This document shows positions 1 to 12,319 of a stretch of DNA of 64,000 bases, piece by piece (positions within the stretch are counted from its first letter, which is position 1; each line of letters opens with the position of its first letter). The stretch spans positions 1,116,001-1,180,000 of the forward strand of contig JAHLKG010000001.1 in assembly GCA_025526995.1 (NCBI GenBank). Direction: 5' to 3'. This stretch comes from Powellomyces hirtus (Eukaryota; Chytridiomycota; Chytridiomycetes; Spizellomycetales; Powellomycetaceae). The position numbers and the translations under genes are program-made. A model generated the notes under the pieces. That model had not been told where the DNA came from and did no database searches. It saw nothing but the letters and a program-made list of their open reading frames with translations.

Positions 1-90
1 GGGATTCTGTTATTGTCTGAAGCTGATAGAAGATGCACATGAATAAGCATCCAAAAGCTGTGTGCCTGCCCCTGAATCTCCATATCGTAC

Positions 91-1557
91 CTGCTTTATG
101 CAACCATGCAGCTGGAACCTGCCTCGATAGTCTTCCGCGCAGTTCGTTATTGTCTTCACTACGTTCAGCAGCACCAGTTCGTTTCTGTCTTTTAGAAGCG
201 AAGAAAGGACTTGGAGGGAGTTTCCTCGGACGACCAACCGCTTGCCTTCGACGTCAATTGTTATACTAGATTACGACAGAGGTCAGTCAAGCTCTATGCA
301 GTTGTGCAGAGGATCAACGTTATTGTACCTCATGAGGGCGCCGGCCACAGCGGCTCGCACTTCAGATCGGCGATGATGAAGTAAAGTGAGTAACACCACC
401 ACGGTGTCATGTTGAACCGCGAGTCGTTTTCCCTCGTGGTAGTCACTGGGCCGGAGGGTGATTAGTCCATTGCGAGACCCAAAGCCTCCAGTGATAACTC
501 ACCTGAAAGCCATGACGCACCTTCCCACTCCCACCAATACGTCCGAAGCACAGCCCACTCGAAGCATCTTCGTGAAAACTTCCATAGCACCACAGTCTAC
601 GGCCGAAGCTGGTATGAGGGGGCGCTGACCAAGTCGTATGCAGTTGTGACATGTAGCGATCACGTGAATTTGGACATCAAGGGTTTCGTATGGAAGTTTG
701 GCAATCAACGAGGCAAAGAGTCCGCCTGAAAGCACAGCAAGTGCGCCTATGCATGTGCATACGATTTAATGGTTTATGAGGATCCCAATGTGATCGTCGA
801 ATCTCTGATTTTCGCCGATCGGCCTACCGGATGCATCCAATGTGACTAGACCAAGTGTCTCGTGGACGTTTTTACGAACCAATACATCTGGATCTTCAAA
901 CTGATTGAAGAATGAATTCGTGATAAGGTCTCTAACTCCGTGGAGGTTTGCGACGTACCCGCTGTGAAAGGTGAGTAAGAATATGCGCTTGCACAATCCC
1001 CGCTCGCCCCACGGCATGGCCTATTGCAAAAAGAATCAGTAAGAGTTTTCGAAAGGTTTGTTTCTGCCACATGGCTCATTTGGCTTGTATATGCATACCC
1101 GCAATGATTCTTAAACACTCTGACGATTTCTGCCTGATCGTTAAATCCTCATGTCCAACCAAAGCTCCCAATTTCCCCACGATCCCCTCATCCAGCCCCA
1201 ATGAGATATGTTCTGGTCGGTGAAACAGCTCCGCCAGAAAACACAGTGACTGCTGTTGCTTGAAAAGGGTGGATTTTGGAGAGACGAGAGTTTCGATCTG
1301 CGATACGCATCAAATGACAATTCAGTGATAGTACGGAAGGTCCATGTCAACCGAAGTTTGCTCACAAGTTTCGGCACCCCTCTTCTTCCGTATGCGAGCT
1401 GTTGTGTTGTCGGATCGACGCCTTCGGGGACGGTTGGGGCTCGCAAAGCACTCAACTGTCGCGGTGTCAGTTGGTTTCCATCCTCTATGTGTTCCTCTTG
1501 AGGGGTGAAGTGAGAGTTTGGTGCAAAGTCTATCGGCTTGGCGATTACAGCTGCCAT
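91..1557 (-). CDS. RSPH14: RSPH14-like armadillo-repeat radial spoke protein (3' end off window)
   Basis: Armadillo-repeat protein of the axonemal radial spoke (RSPH14/RTDR1 family). Seven exons fit with continuous phase: 1557-1366, 1297-1099, 1020-959, 900-828, 725-503, 445-329, 265-91. The last donor is at 90, so about one more exon lies beyond the left edge. About 347 residues are visible; the human protein, from memory, is about 350. Matching landmarks are VDPTTQQLAYGRRGVPKL near residue 50, then ECLRIIAGHAVGRAGIV, SGGLFASLIAKL, AVAGALM and VEGKRL, in the human order. The start is the first Met of the open frame. All introns are 45-100 bases with GT..AG ends. The gene is the best evidence that the organism makes flagellated zoospores. 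Family assignment is by remembered alignment and is strong because the whole length is colinear. Confidence 0.85.
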
Positions 1558-1798
1558 CTTCTTTTCCCGAAAATGTGGGGAAGTGGAGATTCAAATTGAA
1601 CAAATTACAGAATATTGCATTTCTCGCAGAAACAAAGAAGCGAAGCGGAGAACATTGTGGTGCTTACGTAATGAGAGAAGCTCAAAGTTTCCTCCCAGAA
1701 ACGAAAGCGATATGTGTACGGATAAATGTAGTGTATATATGCCAAATGGACCAGCATTTGCGCAAATGTGGGTAGAGAGCTTCACTGGGTAGAGCCTG

Positions 1799-2290
1799 TC
1801 ACTCGATGTGCTCGCACTCAACATCCCCACAATCTTTCCGCCATTCGACACTCCCTCCGCGGACAACCCTGATGGATCGCCCATCCCCAGAAACGTATGT
1901 ATCCCAGAACCACAGTGCAAAGAGTGCTCCAACCACCGCCAACACAATTCCCATTAGGCCCTTTTCCCTAGATGTTGGTGTCAGAGAAATCCTGCGACGC
2001 TGCAAAGCTGCATGCATGCGACTTGGCGTCAAGACCGATGACATGCGACGGAGTAGCCCTGGTTGGTTTGCGGTTGGTGATTGCAGGTGTTCCTGCGAGG
2101 TATGCCGTTTCCGTAGTACTGATTCGGCAAGCCTACCGCTTGGTGCCTTTTCGAATGGGTTTGCGTCCGAAAGGCTCTCGCTGGAGGATTGTGGGGATAG
2201 ACTGCTGGACGACCCCTGTTGCGACCTTGTCAGACTTTCGGAAGACCCTTGTTGCGACGTTGTCGCAATCGGTGATACTGCGCGCGCCAT
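1799..2290 (-). CDS. Hypothetical protein with one C-terminal membrane segment
   Basis: Open frame of 163 residues from the Met at 2290; the frame stays open to a Met at 2359. A splice acceptor (TTCGCAG) just before 2290 suggests an upstream exon, so the true start is uncertain. The N-terminal two thirds are Ser/Gln-rich with repeated SSESL blocks and basic patches, so probably disordered. A single hydrophobic stretch (GIVLAVVGALFALWFW) near residue 130 is followed by a short lumenal-type tail, like a tail-anchored membrane protein. I recognise no family. The antisense strand is also open here, but the TM and low-complexity pattern favour the minus strand. Confidence 0.45.
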   Translation of the reverse strand: MARAVSPIATTSQQGSSESLTRSQQGSSSSLSPQSSSESLSDANPFEKAPSGRLAESVLRKRHTSQEHLQSPTANQPGLLRRMSSVLTPSRMHAALQRRRISLTPTSREKGLMGIVLAVVGALFALWFWDTYVSGDGRSIRVVRGGSVEWRKDCGDVECEHIE

Positions 2291-2620
2291 AACTGCGAAT
2301 ATAGCTGATATGCTGTAGCGAAATGTCTGAAGCCGTTTTCGCTTTCCTAACTTGGTCAACTGCCCTCGTTTTAGTCTGATGTTGCCTATTCAGTGAAGTC
2401 CCTCGCGCTTGTACTGTATCCACCAGAATTGCCTCGGGAGACGAAGCTATGTTGTGGGCTGGATGAAATGAAGCGCAGTCTGACTCGATTTACAGGAAAA
2501 TAGCTATTCGCGATTTTGACCGTCGGGAATTGGAAGAAGGGTTGCTTACATGAGAACCGCGTCGGGGACACCGAGAAAAGGAGTGACAGAACAATTTGAC
2601 ACGCATGACTTGGAACTCAC

Positions 2621-2896
2621 TTGGCTAGGCAGGCGACACACGCCGCTGGTCCTTCTACTGTTACTCTCTCGTCGTAACGACAAAGACCATTCACAATTGC
2701 GTTGCACTTCTTCCAACATCGTACTAGAAGCAATTGCAGCCAACAAGCTTCTCACATCAACGTCTTTGAGGCTCGAGTCATTTGATTGCAGAACGTTCCC
2801 AGGACTTCTGGCTTGAGCCCCTGTTCCACTCCCTGAAGCCACGGCATGGAAACACCCGAAACCGCCGTTGGGCATTCGGTTGCTCTTGAGCAACAT
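2621..2896 (-). CDS. Possible 5' coding exon of an unresolved minus-strand gene
   Basis: Open frame of 92 codons from Met 2896 (an in-frame Met lies at 2935) ending in phase 0 at a good donor (CAA|GTGAGT). The peptide has a Ser/Gly-rich N-terminus and a helical centre (DVRSLLAAIASSTMLEEVQ). I could not choose the next exon. It may join the minus-strand gene that ends at 1799, through exons between 2291 and 2600. No family recognised; it may not be coding. Confidence 0.25.
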
Positions 2897-2989
2897 GGTC
2901 AGAGAGTCACATCCAGAGAAGATGTATGTTATCACAATAGTCAGCTCTTGTCTCTATCTGAGAACACGGTCTGAACTGTGTACTCCTAG

Positions 2990-4608
2990 GGACGGCTGGT
3001 TATTCAATTTCCGTTTTCCGACACGGAAGAATCCACAGACGATTTAGGTTCTACAACCGCAGCCGTCCCACAAGAGGGAAGAGAAGTAGATTCTCCCCTG
3101 AGACTGCGCCCGGTTGATGATGCGGAAGACTCGGAAGGAGTCCCTGACTCACAGCTGGACGAGGCCGAGAAGGCCATGAAGAACGAGCAAGTCACAATGT
3201 CCGGGTATCTCTATAAGAAAGGCGAGAAGCGACGGGTATTTATCAGGAATGCGTTCAGAGTGATGCGAAGGCACAATCTAAGCCAGTACTCTGGAATCAA
3301 TTTAGAATTGGAAAAACAGATGGTTTGTTCTCCGTCCCACGCGACTGGCCTATTATCAGAGTGACAAGGTAAAAGCGGGGGGCTCAAGATAGAGGCTGTT
3401 TCGGCACTACAGGATACTAATACAGACGATCTATCATAGGAGTACGAGCTACTGAAGATCATCGATATGAATGACATTCATGCCATCGCCGAAGTCGAAC
3501 TCAAGAGGAGGAAAAATGTGTTCGGTCTGGTGACGCGAGAAAGGACATATTACATACAAGCTGAAAACGCGAAAACGGCGGACAGCTGGCTAAGGGCGTT
3601 GCGGGCAGCTCATCATCACATTCACGGTGGAGGAAACGGAAATCGATCGTCTGAAACCGCTTCTGGTACATCTCCGACGCGCAGGCGCTCCTCCCATCCA
3701 CATCGTAGCTCGACAGGAGAGCCCTGTCCGCCAACAGCCCCACCAGTACAGCCTCAGGCCAACGGAAGAGACACATCATCACAAATGTCTAATGCGGAGT
3801 CAGTGGGCACTGCAGATTCTTTCCAGACGAACACGACAACGCCTTCATCCATGTTCACAGATTATGCCCATTCAGCGGATTCATCGCCAAGCACAGTCAT
3901 CCCATACATGCCACCTCCAGCTCCCGTGCCAAATATCAACAATACAATAGCAGCGCCAGTGCGAGATGTACCACCACAACAACGCCGCGACGTTGTTGGC
4001 ATTCGCATAACAACCTTTGCGGACAGGAGAGATGCATCGTCAACATCCCCGGTTGGTGAATACCCAACATCTTCCACAACGTCCACTCCGCAACACGGAC
4101 GCCCAGAGACCTCGAGTAGTGATGAAGAGGGAGAGGACATGGACGCTTGTATGGGTGGCGGAAACATCAATGACAATAAGGTTGTTGTTCAGGGTTACCT
4201 CGAGAAAAGAGTCACCAACAACTACAAAAAGCTTGCAACGGCCAAGGGATGGAAGAAGCGGTGGTTTGTCTTGCGGAACGGGCGCTTGTTTGGATACAAG
4301 AACGATGGGGTACGTCTGAATACCGAATGTTGCTGGCTTCCATCATTGTAGTTGGATCGCTAATAGTTCACATCTTCGACTAGGAATATGTCGTTAAACG
4401 CCTGATCCCACTGCGCTCCGTGCTGGACATCCTCGAAATTGATCCGCAAGGGAAAACCCATCAATTCTGCTTCAAAATAGTTCTGCCGAAAAGGCAATTG
4501 GTCCTGTGTGCGAGGACGGAAGAGGAGATGAAGGGCTGGATCGAAGGCCTCAGGAATGTACATGGCGCTGTGCGCAGGGATTCCACGGCCGGCGTTAGTC
4601 AGGGCTGA
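2990..4608 (+). CDS. Tandem pleckstrin-homology domain protein
   Basis: Exons 2990-3235, 3306-3368, 3440-4309 and 4384-4608 join in phase. The first exon is open from an acceptor at 2989 and its first Met is at 3176, so either that is the start or a 5' exon is missing. PH domain 1 begins SGYLYKKGEKRR, continues with NWKNRWFVLRP in the 63-base exon, and closes with the Trp of TADSWLRALRAA. A Ser/Thr/Pro-rich linker of about 200 residues follows. PH domain 2 runs from GYLEKRVTNNYKKL through GWKKRWFVLRNGRL to EEEMKGWIEGLRNVH. Both keep the KKRW/KNRW strand and the C-terminal helix Trp. PH pairs usually target membrane phosphoinositides; the ligand cannot be read from sequence. The 3' end at 4608 is firm. 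Confidence 0.8.
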
Positions 4609-5155
4609 GCCCGCCGTATGTGATCAGACGACATCTGTTTCATCCATTGCATTGTCATTATCATAGAAATCCACTCAGGCTTCCGAGTTATATATATACA
4701 AAACACTGCTTCTGGCCAAAACATGTGATGGCCACGTCTGATTGAGGAGCTGCAGGTGGCAAACGAGTTGAAATTGACGAACATCTGAGGCTCACGCGCA
4801 GGCTAAGGGCTGCGGCGGGTGAACGTGGGCAACTGCTAGTCACGCAATAGATGAGACTCCAGTCGCCATAAACCTCGCATGCTTCGCACTCTATGGAATC
4901 CGGAAGAGATAGGGACACTATGTGTCAAATTCGCAACAACATTTCCCCGGATCTTGCCAGTGTACTTAGTAGAAATTGAGACGCCTACTAAGTCCATACG
5001 TTATCCTTTATTACATTGGATTTGTTTATGAATCCACAAACAATTCGCTCATAACCTCAACGAATATACAAAATAAATATCAACCGACCATGATGTGAAT
5101 CTTTGGGAAACTCAAGAAAACTAAATGTTTCCGATGTCTTTCCGATTGCCAACAT
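4609..5155. other. Intergenic, convergent 3' ends
   Basis: Lies between the ends of the PH gene (plus) and the DUF579 gene (minus). It is AT-rich with a TATATATATAC tract near 4690 and AATAAA-like runs near 5070. I see no gene, RNA or repeat. Confidence 0.5.
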
Positions 5156-6066
5156 TTAGAGGCTAGCATCAAGACTTCGATCGGTGAAGCGGAAGCCGAC
5201 AAGCTCGCCACGCGGGCCGGGCATCCTCCCCAGGTCGATGCCACCGCCTCCAAGGAGGGTGTGTTCCTTGATTTTGGTTTCGACGGCACGTCCGGCGTCG
5301 TGAAGGAAAATGTGGACCGTGTGCAGTTGGCCCGAGGCGATGCAACGGCGAGCCATGGACACGGACCAATGGGTGGCCTCCATGCGACCAGGCTGGTCAT
5401 CAAGGTAGCCTTGAGGGGCGTCTAAGAGTTCATGGGAAGTTCATTAAATAAGCAGTGGGGCAAATTGTTATCGAAACCCATGCGCAAATTACCAACTAGC
5501 ACGACATCCCAGCAGTGCGTGTCGACCTGGGCAGGCAAGGTCAAAAGCGTAGGGCTCTCAAAGAACTGATCGGCCTGGCTCAATTGCCATGAAAATTTGT
5601 CGAAAAAGTGCACTTCCAATTTTGGGTGCGCGCCCCTCACTTCATCGATCCAGTTTTGCCAGTTCTCAAGGAACGCCGTGCGACCGCTCGATTGACCTCT
5701 GACGTCCAGGACACAGTTGGCGTTCTCCCACAACACCGAGTCATGACCCAAGCCCCAGACTAGAAAACCATGCTCACGCGGGTAAGCAGCGTATGCAGAT
5801 GTCTGAACAATGGTTGAAATCCAAACGAGCTGCTCGAAGGAGAGCTGGGGACCGGTTGGGCTAGCGCTTGCTTCTCGGAGCTGGTCGATGTAGTTGGGAC
5901 TGCAAGCAGTGCGGTCCCGATATTCAGGCGCAGTACCTATCTTGGATCTGATCGAGGAGAGTATTTCGTGGCGCTGGCGCACATTGGGAAGTGCCACTGA
6001 AAGGATCAGAATCATCAACAGCACGATGGACACAATTCGAGTAGTCGAAATCCTGGCAGCAGCCAT
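5156..6066 (-). CDS. DUF579 / glucuronoxylan 4-O-methyltransferase-like protein
   Basis: Two exons (6066-5493 and 5421-5156, 71-base GT..AG intron) give 279 residues. Residues 11-28 form an uncleaved-looking signal anchor, so a Golgi type II protein is likely. The DUF579 (polysaccharide biosynthesis) hallmarks follow in order: FLVWGLGHDSVLW (SAM-binding region), GRTAFLENWQNWI, WDVVLVDAPQGY spanning the splice junction, PGRMEATHWSVSMARR, and VHIFLHDAGRAVE. Plant members (GXMT, IRX15) O-methylate glucuronic acid on xylan or shape xylan. What the fungal substrate would be is unknown. The start is the first Met, right before the anchor. Assignment rests on several colinear motifs. Confidence 0.8.
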
Positions 6067-6734
6067 TTTGTTGTAGCAAAGGGGAATGGGATATGTAGGA
6101 CGTCGGGAAGGAAAACTTAAACGGGCTTTTTATCGCTTCTGGGCTGTAGAAAAGAACACTTCCGGCCAGCTGCGCAAGAAGGAGGGATGCGCAGAAAGGG
6201 GGCTGACGACGCGACACGCGTGGAATAAGGTTGCTGCGCGTTGTCTGAAAGGAGGTGGTGGGAAATGTGGCTTAAGCGCTGACGTTGACGTTCTTTTCTC
6301 TCATGGAGGGAGGGTTAGACACTTAGGGGTTTGTAGACACTTGTGGGTATGGATGGATAGATGTCTGACATGTGGCGCCAGATGCACTCCTAGGATCTTC
6401 TAAAGTGTCAGCACGTAAGCTTTGTAATGTCTCAATGGAACAATAAGAGACTATGGCTTGAACGGGAACGAGGACGTAAGAGTTGATATGATTTCTAGCA
6501 GTCCAGGCTTGAGTCAAGCCTAGCCGAGCGGAACAAACGTATTGATTCCCTGCAACTTCGGACAAACACCAAATCGGCGTCATGGCCGACAGCAAACGAA
6601 GGAATGGAAGGACGCGACCAGCTTACTATTGACAGGTCCTAGATATGTGATTTCAAGTGACAGTGGACCGTCACAAATTTTTTGACGGTCTGTCGTCGAA
6701 TTCCCACATTTGTTTATTATACTCGGCGTTCAAC
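6067..6734. other. Intergenic between two divergent genes
   Basis: Shared upstream region of the DUF579 gene (minus) and WDR6 (plus). It must hold both promoters, but I can point to no firm element. No ORF or repeat is convincing. Confidence 0.4.
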
Positions 6735-9700
6735 ATGGTCGGGACGCTCTCGGTGCCGTTGATCAAAACCGCTTATGCTGGGCAAATAGCAGCCCTATGC
6801 TTTGTTACACCGACCGTTCTTCTCGCTGCGACAGGCCCATTTTTGAAGGTCTTCGATATCTTAGCTGGAAAGATAATAGCTGTGTTCGAAATCTTTGAGC
6901 ACAACAGGGTTCACGGCATACACCCAGGTATAGGGCACTGCCAGCCTTGCTTGGAAGGCAGATATGTTAACCGCGTGTACGTAAATAGATCGTCCACCGT
7001 CGTCTGCGACGGGTACGCTACAAACTATTCGAGTTGCACTTTCTGGAGGGAAAGAGCTGAAAGTTCTTAGGCTCAACTTCGAGTGTGACACAATGTAAGT
7101 ATCTAGAACTGGATGAAAGCCTTGAAAGTGGAAGATGCTCATTGTGACTGTAAACGCTTTTTGTTTGGACTGGTCAGAACTGGGACTCTTGTGAGCTGTG
7201 AACAAGTCATTGAGTGCCCTGTGAAAAGCTTCAAGGATTGGATCAAAGATGTTCATTGGATGTCAGCCAATGTAAGGTTTTTGAATTTTCATTTGGATGG
7301 CTATCTGTGGTGCCTTGTAATTGACCTTGCCTCCTTTCAGGGTGACCATCCTTCCATCACATTGGCGCTGGCTTTGACCCATAACTTTGTGGAAGTGTGG
7401 GACTTGACAGCCGGATCATTGATTGACACAGTGCAATGCGAAGAACATTGCATATTGTATGCCATAGCTACATCGTTGGTTATTGTGGAACCTTATCTGA
7501 TATCCTTACCATAGATACTCGGCCCGATTCTTTGAAACCGGTGACGGGAAGACATATCTGGCCTCTGGCACAGTCTTCAATCACGTTCTGCTGTGGGACA
7601 TCTCAGCTCGTAATCACGACGGCGAGGGTATCATTCACAAGTCTCTCATTGGGCATGAGGTAAAGGATGACTAGCATTCGGAAGAGGTCAAATGGAAATT
7701 GACGAATGTCCCTGCAAAGGGATTCAGGGTGTAATTTTCAACATCCGAGTAAGCCGCGATGGAAAAAGGCTTGCAACTGCATCAGATGACCGGACCATCC
7801 GCGTCTGGGAAACTGATATTGAGCGCAAGTAGGTTTAAGCTTCGCTCCTTATGCGGCACGCTTACTAACTCTCTTTCTCAGATCTCAGCATATATGTCTG
7901 TACGGACACGCGGCACGTATTTGGGACTGTAAGCTCATGGGAAACTATGTTGTCAGCGTGGCGGAAGACTCCACGTGTCGGGTATGGGATCTCGAGACCG
8001 AAGAGTGCATCGCTTGTTGGGAAGGTCACGAAGGAAAGAATGTGTGGGGTGTGGACATTGATCCGCTGGCGAATGTCGTAGCATCCGGGGGCGGTGACTC
8101 CGGGATTCGTCTATGGAGCTTGACATTGCTGGAAAGGAACAAGATTGATTCCGACGCGCAAATGCACCAGGTCCAACTTCCAGCTACCTCCGAGGAGAGC
8201 ACTGCACCCGAAATGGTCAAAACCTTTGGATTACTGGATTTCTCGCAGGCGTTAATATCCACGACCGCCGGGCGTTTTCTTACGTCGCATCGTGATGAGA
8301 CGCTGCCGATGCAAGAAATCTACGCAGACAGGGACCTTGCTCGATACGCAAGCTTAGGTACCTCTGAGTGTGGCCAATTATCTGTGGTCGGTGGCATGGA
8401 AGGTCAGCTGGCTGCCTTCAGCCCTACCGGGGCTTTTGCAGCAACCAGATGGGTCGGACATGTCGGTAAAGTGACGCAAGTGGTGATCCGATCCACTGGT
8501 ACAGCGGGGATATGGTATCTATTCACTGCCGATAAGAATGATGAAGAGATGTACATGTCATGCATCAAGATACCATCAGAATTTGGGCCATGCATGGTTG
8601 ATCGCATTGCGTCGATCACGTTACCCGAGCACTTCTGGACGATGGACATCGCATTTTCGCCGGAGCACCAGTTGCTGATCATGGGCTCTCGAAGCGGAGC
8701 CATAGTCGCTTATGATACCCCTCTGTTTGAAGCAAAGGAAGGCATCGTCACTGAACCCACAATATTACTACCTGCACTAGTACGACGAAGAGTGCACGGG
8801 AAGGATTCAGTGAGCTCAATAGCCATCGACGACCGGCCATCAATCCAGAGTATCGGGGAGCTCATTTTTGGTACGGTGGGACGCGATGGCACGTATTGCA
8901 GATTTGCTATGGCAAAGCAGAACGAAACTTGGACCATGGAACTGCTATATCGAAGCAAGATAACGAAAGGGTGGCTGGAGAAGATATATTACGTAGAAGA
9001 CATGGCAGTTCTATGTGGGTTCTATCAAAAGCGCTTTTTTGCGTACAACGAAACGAAGAAATACGAAATGTTCTCCGTAGCCTGTGGAGGCGGTCACAGA
9101 AAATGGGATTTCAGACTGCAAGATGGACTTCTGAATCGAGCGACATTCGGATTTGTGCGCAAAGAGTATCTACAGCTCATTTTCCGAGAAACAGACAATA
9201 CACAGCAATTCTGCGAACCAAAATTGCAGGACAACCATTCTGGAAATGAGACGCGAGTTGTCCGTTTCATCGATACTTGGGGAGAAAATGGTGACACATC
9301 TTTGCTTGTGACATCTGGAGAAGATGCCGTCCTTCGGTTTGCAGAATACGATTCGAGAAGAAACGATCAGAGCATTACAAATTTGCTGAGCGTTCGAAAA
9401 CATACATCTGTGGTGCGAAGCATTGCATTCTCGAAGGGCCTTAGTGGAACCTTGATGTTTACCGCCGGGGCCCGGGAAGAAATGAGATGCTGGCGGTTAG
9501 AGCGAGACGGTGACTCTGCGATCCGGTGCCTCGACATGGCCGTCGCGCCGAACGCAAGCGATATTACCGAAACAAGGATTATGGATATCGGATCTGCATC
9601 CTTGTCTGCACTTGGCAAGGACTTCCATGGCCGGCATGTAGTCCTTGCGGCCTGCTCGGATGCTTATTTGAGACTGTGGTTATACGACGAGGCATCGAAC

Positions 9701-10550
9701 GAATTCAATCTGGTTGCATATTCCAGGGCCCATCAACGCTGTGTTCTGAAGGCAAGAATATCAGCATTCGCGGAAGGGCTCAGTACGCCGGCGGTCGTTG
9801 GTATCACTGCGGGGACAGATGGACGAGTCATGGCCTGGGACTTTACAGACACGGTCAAGCAACACTTTACTGAATCGGGATCCAGTGTAGTGGATCTCGC
9901 CCAGCCATTGTACACTTCGAAAGTGCACCAGTCTGGAGTCAATGCTTTGGACATCTTACCGTGCCCTGACAGCGACAAAGGATTGACTCTTCTCATCGCT
10001 ACCGGGGGCGATGACAATGGCATCAGCGCAACGAAAATCACATTCTGCGATCATATCTCAACACAGGCAGGACTGACAGTCCAAAAAGTGGTCCAAGGGA
10101 TCATTCTCTCACCACATTCATCGGGAGTAACAGGTAAAAGCATGCATGCTTTGATTTGGCCCCGGATATCCTTCGCCACAAGGTGGAAATTGTAGTCAGG
10201 TTACTAAGCACACATCGCTTTTACAGGAATAACAGTGATATCCGCAAGCCGCTTCCTGACCACATCTTACGATCAGAGAATCAATGCTTTTGATCTTGCA
10301 GAAGATAGCGGCGACACATATTCCTTCATCTGCGTTGCTAGTCAATATGTCGACGTAGCGGATATCTCTGATATGGATGTCAGAGTGGTCAGGTAAGCAC
10401 AATGTGTGGACTATGGCATGAAGGAGCTGTTAAGTAATGGATTCGATACTCATTCTTTCCAGTCATGATCGAGTACATGTGGCCGTTGCCGGCTTTGGAC
10501 TACAAATTTTGGATAGCAAACCGTCTGTACCCCGTGCATACATAGAATAG
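6735..10550 (+). CDS. WDR6: WDR6 / Rtt10-type WD40 protein
   Basis: Large WD-repeat protein, partner of the 2'-O-methyltransferase FTSJ1/Trm7 that modifies the tRNA anticodon loop (known for human WDR6 and yeast Rtt10). Starts at Met 6735 (MVGTLSVPLIKTAYAGQIAALCF) with several small exons up to about 7900, then one long exon 7937-10133 and two short ones, ending at TAG 10548-10550. Diagnostic blocks are SGGKELKVLRL, DWIKDVHWMSA, LATASDDRTIRVWE, GHAARIWDCKL, NYVVSVAEDSTCRVWD and GGGDSGIRLWSL, which match human WDR6 in order. Later WD repeats continue to the C-terminus (INAFDLAED, HDRVHVAVAGFGLQIL). Exon borders in the first 1.2 kb are approximate. Roughly 1,100 residues, as expected for the family. 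Confidence 0.85.
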
Positions 10551-10921
10551 TAGCGAAAGAATTTCACCCAAACCCTCATTATTGATAGTGCTATTGTTGG
10601 TTGAACAGGTATATGACCTTATCAGGTCGACCTTTCCTGGACCGCTACCGAAGGTGGATTTGAGGCCCACCAACCTAATTTACCTTTATCACATTAATTG
10701 TTACCAGTTTGGGCTGTAATTACCTAGCTATTTTTATTATATAACAGCTGTTTACTAAGAACCAATGCGCGCGCCCAAGTAGGGCATGAAGTGTTCCGGA
10801 GCGCCACAACTGCGCCACCGGCAATCTGGTAAGCGCTGGACAAGCCACGTGGTGAGGCTTTGCTGGCTTTCGGCGCTCCGGTCTGAAGAATAGGCAACAC
10901 TGAGAGATTCTTGCAGGCAGA
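10551..10921. other. Intergenic
   Basis: Between two plus-strand genes. AT-rich around 10680-10750, nothing recognisable. Confidence 0.4.
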
Positions 10922-12125
10922 ATGGACTCTCTGATGAAGTTGGGGGGCAGTCCGATCGCCCTTGCGGCCCAGGGTGTGTGTGCTGCCGCTTTGGTAGCAT
11001 ACCTCATCAAAAGGGTCGCGGCAAAGCCACGAAAGTCCCCACCAAATCCTAGCAACATTGTCATTCTCTACCAATTTGTTGCTCCGAAGGATGTGCCGGT
11101 TACCAGCATGGTAAGTCCCTCATCCTTGTGTTATCGGCGTGGTTGGCAATATTTAATCGTATGGTGCCAGTCCCCACCTTGCATCAAACTGGAAGCCTAT
11201 TTGCGCCTCGCCAAAGTCCCATATATTGACCGTCGTGTGGTCACCGCGGCCAAGTCGCCCAAGAAAACTGCCCCATATGCAGAGTACAACGGTGTCACGA
11301 AAGCTGACAGCAACGTTATTATTGACTGGCTGGAGGAGATTGGAGTGTCACCAGGACTGGATGGACATCTTACAGAATGTATGACGCAGCGTCCTTCTTT
11401 GGCGCCGTTTATGTCATGTCTCCTCATACCTTTCGCCCCATTCCCCCAGTGGACCGCGCCCAATCTGAAGCCTTCCGATACTTGATTGAGGAGGGCATGT
11501 ACTGGCATGTACGTTTCTAAAAGTGTGCGCAAGCACTTGGGCTGCTTCAATGGAATGCTGACGGGCACACTCTTTTAGATGGTATACAGTCGCTGGCAAC
11601 ACGAACCCAACTGGGCCCGCACGAGGGCTATCTTCTTCGCAACGGTACCTGCGTGGATGCGAACAGCTTTGGGAGCATATGTCAGAGGTCTATTCGTGAA
11701 GGGCTTGTATAGCCAGCACGTCGGTCGGCACACATTTGAAGAGGTGCTCCAAATGAACCGTAAATGCGTCGAAGGTAGGGAGTTATTGAACGACGACACC
11801 CTGACAACTGATGTCAGTCCTCACCGGGATTTGATTTTCGTTTGGCAGCACTCTCCGATCTTCTTGGTGGCAAGAAGTATTTCCTGAGCGACACTCGTCC
11901 ATCGTTGCTTGATGCCACCGCTTACGCGCATCTCTCCAACATGCTTTATGTGGAATTCCCTGACAAGCGCATCAGTCAACAAATTGTATGTTCAGCGCTC
12001 CTCTGTTCCTGATACTAGACCTGTACCGTTCTGACGCCCGCAATTCCTTACAGGCAACCAAAAAGAACCTAGTGGCCTACTGCCACAGAATGACAGAGGA
12101 GGTCTTCCCCGAACGCTTGAACTAG
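10922..12125 (+). CDS. FAXC/metaxin-like glutathione S-transferase-fold protein
   Basis: Six exons join in phase (10922-11110, 11171-11378, 11450-11508, 11579-11774, 11849-11985, 12054-12125) for 286 residues. Residues 12-30 form a hydrophobic N-terminal anchor. The thioredoxin-like N-domain has SPPCIKLEAYLRLAKVPY, followed by GST N- and C-domain signatures: ADSNVIIDWLEE, YWHMVYSRW, GLYSQHVGRHTFEEV, GKKYFLSDTRPSLLDATAYAHLSNML. This is the layout of failed-axon-connections (FAXC) and metaxin-like proteins. Family members are mostly membrane-anchored GST folds without proven transferase activity. Whether this one is catalytic cannot be told. Confidence 0.8.
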
Positions 12126-12319
12126 AACATATATTTATTTATTATAGAACATCACATTGTAAACATGGCTTTTTATTTCTGTCACACTACTTTTTCCAGC
12201 CTGAATCGTCCCTGCCTGATTCTAGGCGTGACTGTCATCGGATTTTCTGGACTGTCAAAAGTCAATCCCAATTGCGAATACATTTAAAGCTGCAAATACT
12301 TCTGGCAACCTCAGCACCA

